Virus record (IMG/VR): IMGVR_UViG_3300009152_000085
Location: 1-41,127 of that record
DNA length: 41,127 nt
Reading direction: 5' to 3' (one strand)
Origin: a virus
This document shows positions 34,517-41,127 of this stretch, in pieces. Position numbers and translations under genes: made by a program. Numbering within the stretch: position 1 is the first letter of the stretch; each line of letters starts with the position of its first letter. Below the pieces are notes generated by a model. The model had not been told where the DNA came from and searched no databases. It saw only the letters and a list, made by a program, of their open reading frames with translations.

Positions 34517-37135
34517 ATGGCAATTTATTATACAGGAATATTAGTAGGAAACCAAGTAAACTTTACCACTGGTGAGGCGACTACAGTTGCTGCCGATGTT
34601 AAACAATACATCATTAATCAGTCTGTAACTGGCGGAGAGACTGGCCTCGCTCCCAGTAACAAAGCTGTTTATGATTTTGGCACAGGCATGTCCGGCTATC
34701 TTTATACAAACGCCGGGGGTCTCTATCAATTTTCAGCCCTGTCTAGTGGAACTGACGTTGCAGCGATTAATTTAACTGGCAGAGTGAGCGGCCAATCATT
34801 CATTGACAGCATAACTATTTCGGGTGGCGCAGCTTTGGATCTTTCAGTCGCAAATGACGCAATTGTACTTTCTCACACTGATACATCTAGCGTTGCAGAC
34901 CTAACAATAAATTCTGTTGCTGGTTCAGCGGTTACAGGAATTGCATTTACATACGATACATTTGGTCACGTTTTAACTGCTACGGGAACTACGGCAGTTA
35001 TCGTTAGAAATCAAATCCAAAGTGGGGTAACTACAACTGCTCCAAGTGAAGCGGCAGTTCATACGTTATCAGGCTACCTTATTACAAATGCAGGAGGAGT
35101 TTACCAAATATCTTCCCAGTCTCCTAGCGCAAATGTCGCTCAGATTAATTTAACAGGAACGGTAAGCGGTGCATCGTTTAATGATTTTGTAACAGTTTCT
35201 GGATTAAGTGGTGTGAGCGTCAGCGTTAGCAATGACGTTATCTCGCTTTCTCATACTGATACCTCTAGCGTTGCGAATCTTACTGTAAACGCTGCTGCTG
35301 GATCTGCAATTACTGGAATTGCATTTACATACGATACTTACGGTCACGTTTTAACTGCCGCTGCAACTTCATCGGTTCTTGTTCAAGACTTTATAGTTTC
35401 TGGGGTCACAACAACCGCTCCAAGTCAAAATGCTGTTTATGGACTATCGGGTTATCTTAATGCAAATGCTGGTGGAGTTTATCAAATCTCTTCTCAATCT
35501 CCTGGTACGAATGTTGCCCAGATCAATTTGACTGGAACTGTAAGTGGTGCATCGTTTAATGATTTTATAAGAATTTCTGGAGTAACTGGAATAGACATCA
35601 GCGTTAGTAATGACATTATATCGGTATCTCACAATGATACATCGAGCGTTGCTAACGCATCGATTAGTGCAAATGCTGGATCTGCTATCACAGGAGTTTC
35701 TTTTACATTCGATAATTTTGGTCACGTTTTGACCGCAACAGGAACATCAGCTGTTATTGTTCGTGATCAAATCGTAAGCGGAGTCACAACAACTGCTCCT
35801 AGTGAAAACGCTGTTTACGGTCTCTCTGGAATGCTGAGACCTCTTATTGATCAAGCTCTTGGTAGAGACTTGCAAAGTGTTACAAATAGTGGCAGCACCA
35901 CAACTAATAGTATTTCAATTGGTGGCGACCTCCTTGTTAGCGGCAATACTACACTTGGTAGTGATTCTAGCGATTCGTTAACTGTAAAAGCTGGACCAGT
36001 TATACTCGAAGCTGCAACTACTGCTAGTGACGCTCTTATCTTTGGCCTTAATGATGCTAATAAAGTTTCGATTTACAAATCAGATCCAGCGGTTTTAAGA
36101 ATTGAGGGCGGATTAATTATCACTGGAAATCTTACTGTACAAGGCACAACAACAACAGTTGAGAGTAATGTAGTTTTGATTGGTGATAATATCATAACGC
36201 TTAATGCAGATTTCACTGGATCTGTTCCGAGCGAAAACGCTGGCGTCGAAATAGAACGTGGTACCCAAACCAATACCGCTTTGCTTTGGAATGAGGGAAC
36301 TGATCGTTGGACATTCTCAAACGACGGCTCGACATACTACAATATGCCGATCACGTCGGAATATGCCATGTACGACCTTACAGTCGCCGCTGGCGGAGCA
36401 AACGACGCAATCATTCGTATCACAGGGTCTAATGGTGACGTAAATGACATTACTATTAGTGGCTCTAGCGGCATTCTTGTTACTGACAACAGCTCAAATC
36501 TAATTGTTGTTTCTCACCAAGATACTTCTTCCGCTGGTAACGTAGTTAGCACAAATACCCTAGGTGTTGTAATACAAAACTTCACTGGTTTAGTTGATAC
36601 ATACGGCCACGTTACTGGACTTGGCGTTCAAACAACTGACCTTGACGTTCTTTATCCTCGCACTGGTCAAGTAACACTTAACTATGCTACAACTAACGGA
36701 GCTAGCACAGCTAATGATATTGTAATTGGAGGTTTAACTGTTTCAGGTTCTGCTCAAGCAAAGAGTGATCATTTTGTAGTGTACTGCTCGACCACAGACG
36801 CTACCGTAACAGAAATGTTTTTAAACGGTACTAATGGAAGAATTACATTGCCCACTAATTCCGCCGCATCTTTTAAAGGCCAGATCACAGCGTTCGACAC
36901 AACGAATCAGAAAGCGGCTTCTTGGCATTATGATTGTTTAATTGCTAATAAAACTGGAAATTCCGCAATTGTTGGCAATGCGTTTGTAACAAAAATTGGC
37001 GACGATTCTGGTAACGTTTGGGAAGTTTACGTTGATGCCGACAACCCTAACGATTCTTTAAAATTGCAAGTAAAAGGTCAAGCGTCAGCAACTATTAAAT
37101 GGACAGCTAGTGTAATTAGCACTGTTGTTGTTTAA
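34517..37135 (+). CDS. Tail-fibre protein with tandem repeats
   Basis: 872 aa. Residues about 60-437 are three tandem ~126-residue repeats (each starting GYLxxNAGGxYQ and containing NLTGxVSGxSFxD, SHTDTSSV and TFGHVLTA-type strands). Residues about 530-610 carry TTTTVESNVVLIGDNIITL and GVEIERGTQTNTALLWNEGT, a chaperone- or collar-like module common in marine phage fibres. The C-terminus has the same end domain as the 239-aa protein. It is a long receptor-binding-type fibre. Confidence 0.8.
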   Translation: MAIYYTGILVGNQVNFTTGEATTVAADVKQYIINQSVTGGETGLAPSNKAVYDFGTGMSGYLYTNAGGLYQFSALSSGTDVAAINLTGRVSGQSFIDSITISGGAALDLSVANDAIVLSHTDTSSVADLTINSVAGSAVTGIAFTYDTFGHVLTATGTTAVIVRNQIQSGVTTTAPSEAAVHTLSGYLITNAGGVYQISSQSPSANVAQINLTGTVSGASFNDFVTVSGLSGVSVSVSNDVISLSHTDTSSVANLTVNAAAGSAITGIAFTYDTYGHVLTAAATSSVLVQDFIVSGVTTTAPSQNAVYGLSGYLNANAGGVYQISSQSPGTNVAQINLTGTVSGASFNDFIRISGVTGIDISVSNDIISVSHNDTSSVANASISANAGSAITGVSFTFDNFGHVLTATGTSAVIVRDQIVSGVTTTAPSENAVYGLSGMLRPLIDQALGRDLQSVTNSGSTTTNSISIGGDLLVSGNTTLGSDSSDSLTVKAGPVILEAATTASDALIFGLNDANKVSIYKSDPAVLRIEGGLIITGNLTVQGTTTTVESNVVLIGDNIITLNADFTGSVPSENAGVEIERGTQTNTALLWNEGTDRWTFSNDGSTYYNMPITSEYAMYDLTVAAGGANDAIIRITGSNGDVNDITISGSSGILVTDNSSNLIVVSHQDTSSAGNVVSTNTLGVVIQNFTGLVDTYGHVTGLGVQTTDLDVLYPRTGQVTLNYATTNGASTANDIVIGGLTVSGSAQAKSDHFVVYCSTTDATVTEMFLNGTNGRITLPTNSAASFKGQITAFDTTNQKAASWHYDCLIANKTGNSAIVGNAFVTKIGDDSGNVWEVYVDADNPNDSLKLQVKGQASATIKWTASVISTVVV
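34694..35827 (+). repeat. Three tandem 378-bp coding repeats
   Basis: Each unit codes for about 126 residues, starting GYLYTNAGG, GYLITNAGG and GYLNANAGG (residues 60, 186, 312). Similarity is higher at protein than DNA level, so the repeats are old. Confidence 0.8.
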
Positions 37136-37175
37136 GAGTTGAATGATAGCTTAAAAAAATTAATATAAAAGGAAT

Positions 37176-40100
37176 ATGGGTAAGTATTATCTAGGTACAG
37201 GCAATAATAATCAAATCAATTTCCAAGTCGTTGACTCGACGGGAGTTATAAATGATTTAAATTTAAGCGGCTTGTATTTAAGCGCTACTGGCAAAGCTCT
37301 TGACGCTGATAAACTAGATAATTTAGACAGTTCATACTTTAGAAACGCTGCGAATTTAACTGGTGTTTACACTGGTCAAATTAGCGGAGGAGGAGTAGGA
37401 AACGCTGATACTCTTGACAATTACGATAGTTCGTATTTTTTAAATGCATCGAACATTACTGGAACTTTAGGTCTTAATGCAACTGGATTGCATTATATTT
37501 CGGGAAGTTTAACTGTAGATACTAGCACGCTGTTTGTTGACGCGGTTAATGATCGAGTTGGTATCGGTACAACGGTTCCAGCAGCAAGGCTTGACATTTA
37601 TCATGCATCAAGTTTAAATGGTTTTCAACAATATGGAAAAGATGGCGTTCGCTTTCGAAGTCCAGGTGCGTTTAACGAACATGGATATATCGAATATCCT
37701 AGCGGTGGCGATAAAACAGTTTTGGGTTCTTTTTATAGTGGCGGCGGTTTCGGCCAGATTACTTTAAGGCAGCACTCATCCGTTACGAGTCAGGACTCAC
37801 TAACGATAAATAATGCAGGCAACGTTGGTATTGCGGGGTCACTCTATGCAGACGGAAACGTCGGTGTCGGTACGTTTAGTACAACATCTCCTTGGTCTAG
37901 AGTTTTGCAGGTATATAACAGCAATAATTCCGCACTTTCCGTCAAATCGGCTGCTCGCGATTGGCAAATCAGTACAGCCGCAGACGGCAAGCTCAATATC
38001 TATGATAATACCGCCAGTGCTCATCGCCTGAATATTGACACGTCTGGCAACGTGGGTATTGGGACAACGAGTCCGGGAGCGACATTAACGGTAGCAACAG
38101 TGGACACGCTGATTAGACCAGCTCTTGGTCTTCGGCAGGCCAACGCCCTCGCTTACGGTTACGACTTTGACACCGAGACTGCGGCGGTTGGCCGATTAGA
38201 TTTATACAGCGTTGTGAACGGGGTCCGAACTCAGGCGATGTCGTGGCGGCAAGACAACGGCAACGTTGGCATCGGGACAGCGAGTCCGGCTGATAAGTTG
38301 CAGGTGGCTGGAAGCGCCGTTGTGGATGTTAATTTATTCGTTGGTGCTGGCAATGCAAGTCGCGGTGTTTTTATTGATAGTTACGGTTCATATCTTTATG
38401 GAATGAATCGTGTGGCTACTGGCATGGATATTCGCGCAGGTTCCGTTGCTGGAAATCAGTTGTTTATAAAAACAAACGGCAACGTTGGTATTGGGACAGC
38501 GAGCCCACAAACCACTCTCGAAATCTTCAAGACCACATCATCTGGTAAAAATATACTTCATATATATAATAACTCAGCTGGTGCATCTTCTACAGTTGGT
38601 ATCGGATGGTCAGAAAATGACGCGACTAATGGAAATTATAACAGTTATCTTTACACTGTTCGTACCCCCACGAACGAAGTAAGACTTGACGCTACAACAG
38701 ACAAGCGGTTTGTTATTAGAACTGGAACTGGAGGCTCTGACCCAACTGAAAGAATGACAGTGTTGTCGGGTGGGAATGTTGGAATTGGGGCAACAGCGCC
38801 GGGTTCCAAACTGGAAGTATCCGGTCAAATTAGCGCTTCGGCGGGGAGCAATTCTGCTCCCGCTTATAGTTTTGCAAGTGATCTTGACACTGGTATTTAT
38901 AGCCCCACTACAGATCAATTGGGCATCACAACAGGAGGGCTTATTAGAGCCCGTTTTACGTCAACTGAAATCAGGGTTGGAAACAATCTGAATACGTTAG
39001 ACCTTGGCGTGGAAAGTAAGTTTATTATCGTAGGGTCAGAAAATACTCCTGCGCTCGGCACGTTAATAGCGTCGTTAGGTTTTTCAAATGAGTCTAATCA
39101 AGCTGGGCAAACTTCCGCTGAGATCGCTAAAATATTAGTAACTACCCAAGACGCTACGGCTAATCAAGGAAGGCTAGAGTTCCAAACAAAAGACGGAACA
39201 ACTCTTGCGACAAGAATGATGATTGATAAGAGTGGTAATGTTGGCGTCGGGACGACGAGTCCGGTAAGTCTCTTCGAACTCAAGAGCGCCGCTCCTGTAA
39301 TTACTCTCAACGGAACAGATAACGCGCAGACAAAAGGAATAGACTTTGCTACAAACGGATCAGTGCAGGCGTCTATTCGCTCAAACATACAGTCTGGAGA
39401 GTTTAAGTTTAGCTCGGGTACGAGTGGTTTCGGCGGCTTCATGGTGTTCGCAACCGATACCGTTGAAAGAATGAGGATTGCGGCTACTTCGGGCAACGTT
39501 TCCATCGCGTCCACTGCCGCCAGCTCCTCTTCGCTCACTGGTGCTCTTCAAGTCGCGGGTGGCATCGGGGTAGGAGCGGCAAGCTATTTCGGGGGCAATG
39601 TGACTTCGACTGGAGTTATTGTATCAGCTCCAGCTTCGGGCTGGGCTATCATAGGAACAACAGGTGCAAGTGCAGGCGACTCAAGCGTTGCTCGATTTGA
39701 ACCATTTGGAGCACAGACTGGTTCTAATCCAGCATGGTTTATTGGCCATCGTTTTTCTGCTCACGGTAATTTTGCAATTTGGGCATACAACGGTGGTGGT
39801 CACGTTGCTAACTATCTGACTATTGCGGCATCGACCGGAGCCGCCACCTTCGCGGGCGCGGTAGCAGGTGCGGGCGGGCTGAGCCTCACCAGCGGTGGCC
39901 AAATTTCTCAAACAGGCGGTGGCACCTCGCAGGTTTTTAATACCATCACTACCACTGCTGGCACGATGTATGTTGGTGTCGATAGCTCTGCATCCGCTGT
40001 GTTTGGTGGCCCCGCTTACGCCGCCTATGTTATGGCCCCAAGCGGAAAAACGCTTATCCTTGGTAGCGTTGGTAACGGCGCAATCACCATTGCCTCTACT

Positions 40101-40613
40101 GGGACCGCTACCTTTGCGAGTACAGTGACGGCAACGGGGGCAATAGTTTCAAATTTCAACGGCGACGCGCTAGGTGGACTTAACAGCTTTCGTGCTACTG
40201 TCAGTAGCGGACAAACTGCTGGTCTCACTCTCGGACAGAGCGGCGTAACAAACTGGAATTTTCTTAACACAGCCACGACGGGCACCTTGGCGATTTCGAC
40301 AGGCGGCGGCGTTGGCTTGACGATAACAACTGGCGGGAATGTAAGTATCAATAGTGGCAACCTCACCGTCAGCGGCGCGGGCACGTCCACCTTTGCGGGC
40401 GCGGTTACTATCACTGGCGACCTTACCGTTAACGGCACCACTACCACAGTTAATTCTACTACAGTAACAGTTGACGATCCAATCATTACTCTTGGTGGCG
40501 ATACTGTGCCAACTGTTGACGACAACAAAGACCGTGGCGTAGAATTTAGATGGCACAATGGAACTGTTGGTAAAGTTGGATTTTTCGGATTGATGATAGC
40601 ACTGGATATTTAA
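37176..40613 (+). CDS. Large tail-fibre protein, frameshifted at 3' end
   Basis: 1145 aa as it stands. N-terminal LNLSGLYLSATGKALDADKL and NADTLDNYDSSYF are fibre-type linkers. At least seven NVGIGTxSPxxxL-type repeats (for example SGNVGIGTTSPGATLTVATV and NVGIGTASPADKLQVAG) form a beta-rich shaft. The end carries TVNGTTTTVNSTTVTVDDPI, VDDNKDRGVEFRWHNG and KVGFFG, then stops at IALDI. Relatives continue GFDDSTGYFTFIPDA, and that continuation exists here in another frame, so one base is missing near 40589. Codon use shifts from AT- to GC-rich along the gene, suggesting mosaic origin. Confidence 0.75.
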   Translation: MGKYYLGTGNNNQINFQVVDSTGVINDLNLSGLYLSATGKALDADKLDNLDSSYFRNAANLTGVYTGQISGGGVGNADTLDNYDSSYFLNASNITGTLGLNATGLHYISGSLTVDTSTLFVDAVNDRVGIGTTVPAARLDIYHASSLNGFQQYGKDGVRFRSPGAFNEHGYIEYPSGGDKTVLGSFYSGGGFGQITLRQHSSVTSQDSLTINNAGNVGIAGSLYADGNVGVGTFSTTSPWSRVLQVYNSNNSALSVKSAARDWQISTAADGKLNIYDNTASAHRLNIDTSGNVGIGTTSPGATLTVATVDTLIRPALGLRQANALAYGYDFDTETAAVGRLDLYSVVNGVRTQAMSWRQDNGNVGIGTASPADKLQVAGSAVVDVNLFVGAGNASRGVFIDSYGSYLYGMNRVATGMDIRAGSVAGNQLFIKTNGNVGIGTASPQTTLEIFKTTSSGKNILHIYNNSAGASSTVGIGWSENDATNGNYNSYLYTVRTPTNEVRLDATTDKRFVIRTGTGGSDPTERMTVLSGGNVGIGATAPGSKLEVSGQISASAGSNSAPAYSFASDLDTGIYSPTTDQLGITTGGLIRARFTSTEIRVGNNLNTLDLGVESKFIIVGSENTPALGTLIASLGFSNESNQAGQTSAEIAKILVTTQDATANQGRLEFQTKDGTTLATRMMIDKSGNVGVGTTSPVSLFELKSAAPVITLNGTDNAQTKGIDFATNGSVQASIRSNIQSGEFKFSSGTSGFGGFMVFATDTVERMRIAATSGNVSIASTAASSSSLTGALQVAGGIGVGAASYFGGNVTSTGVIVSAPASGWAIIGTTGASAGDSSVARFEPFGAQTGSNPAWFIGHRFSAHGNFAIWAYNGGGHVANYLTIAASTGAATFAGAVAGAGGLSLTSGGQISQTGGGTSQVFNTITTTAGTMYVGVDSSASAVFGGPAYAAYVMAPSGKTLILGSVGNGAITIASTGTATFASTVTATGAIVSNFNGDALGGLNSFRATVSSGQTAGLTLGQSGVTNWNFLNTATTGTLAISTGGGVGLTITTGGNVSINSGNLTVSGAGTSTFAGAVTITGDLTVNGTTTTVNSTTVTVDDPIITLGGDTVPTVDDNKDRGVEFRWHNGTVGKVGFFGLMIALDI

Positions 40614-41127
40614 CATTTATTCCAGATGCTACGAATACTAGTGAGATATTTAGTGGCTCTGTTGGGGATATTCAAGCTGCTAACTTTCGTGGAAACTTGA
40701 TTGGCAACGTTACTGGAAATGTAAGTGGATCTGCTGGATCTGTTGCAACTCTAACAGCTGGATCATTTTTGACTGGCGGATCGTTTAATGGATCTGCTGC
40801 TGTAACATTTGCAGTTGATGCAACTTCTGCTAACACAGCTTCTAAGGTTGTGGCTCGTGATGCGAGTGGTAATTTTAGTGCAGGCGCGGTGACGGCATCA
40901 TCACTCACCTCCCCCGCCGCGACCAACCTGACGCTCGCGGGCGGCGCAGGAAACAGCAGCATCATTTTGACGCCAGCCGGAACGGGCGGCGTCGGAATCG
41001 GGACGACGACGACGGGCTTTTACACCAGTGGCTACAAATACCTATCCATGTCGCAATCGATTGGCAATGGTTACGCAATTACCGAACTAGTCGGCGGTGC
41101 TGGTGGAGGAGGAGAAGTGGATTTTGG
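40589..41127 (+). pseudogene. Frameshifted continuation of the tail fibre
   Basis: In the frame beginning ATT at 40589 the sequence reads IDDSTGYLTFIPDATNTSEI, then GSVGDIQAANFRGNLIGNVT and later GVGIGTTTTGFYTSG, open to the end of the window. It is the expected continuation of the 37176 fibre, displaced by one base (deletion in the GGATTGATGATAGC region). There is no good start codon of its own, so it is a broken part of that gene or a sequencing slip. The 3' end is outside the window. Confidence 0.75.

Noticed and set aside
40025-40558. A 177-codon minus-strand ORF opposite the tail fibre
   Set aside because: Its composition (Val, Pro, Thr, Ala) mirrors the GC-rich Gly/Thr/Ala fibre repeats; no start signals; it is an antisense shadow.
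1-41127. A prophage integration module
   Set aside because: No integrase, excisionase or lysogeny repressor was found in this window; the AbrB-like and AT-hook proteins are not sufficient evidence.

Overview
This window is part of the genome of a tailed double-stranded DNA phage. The right half carries, in order, a PhoH-like ATPase, a gp55-like sigma factor, a probable small terminase, an ERCC4 nuclease, the large terminase, portal, protease/scaffold, decoration protein, major capsid protein and tail-fibre genes. I see no integrase, no tRNA and no CRISPR array. A lipoprotein that looks like a unimolecular spanin and an exported SleB-type hydrolase point to a Gram-negative host. I cannot name the host from sequence alone.

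Layout. (1) 1-2989, plus strand: tightly overlapping small genes (coiled-coil proteins, a Phage-ABA-sandwich-like protein, a two-helix membrane protein, a beta-helix protein). (2) 2991-4988: a duplicated-motif protein, two small membrane proteins and the candidate u-spanin. (3) 5096-6740: an AT-hook protein, a RuvB-like AAA+ ATPase and two small proteins. (4) 6741-17407: an accessory region, mostly minus strand, of one- to three-gene cassettes, many with their own promoter. It holds a DUF932 protein, a SleB-like hydrolase, several families of 60-120 aa proteins, a structured non-coding RNA, and two GP88-family genes each followed by a 26-residue membrane microprotein. Eight copies of a GC-palindrome/dyad element lie between these genes. 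(5) 17820-20008, minus strand: HAD phosphatase, MGMFD-type protein, an AbrB-like fusion and a calcineurin-type phosphoesterase. (6) 20061-41127, plus strand: late expression, packaging, head and tail-fibre genes. The last fibre gene is broken by an apparent one-base deletion near 40589 and runs off the window.

Two promoter types stand out. Early/accessory genes use TTGnnn-N16/17-(C/T)AnnnT placed 6-8 nt before the ATG, so the predicted mRNAs are leaderless or almost so. Late genes use a short GTGTAAAT motif just upstream of the start (4335, 20061, 32446, 33394, 34487, with GTGTAACT at 27025), plausibly read by the phage sigma factor at 22459-23169.

The least-explained features are the roughly 370-nt minus-strand RNA at 9700-10069 (own promoter, terminator and four GNRA-capped hairpins), the repeated GP88 plus 26-aa membrane-microprotein pair, and the fixed-geometry intergenic element upstream of five minus-strand promoters.
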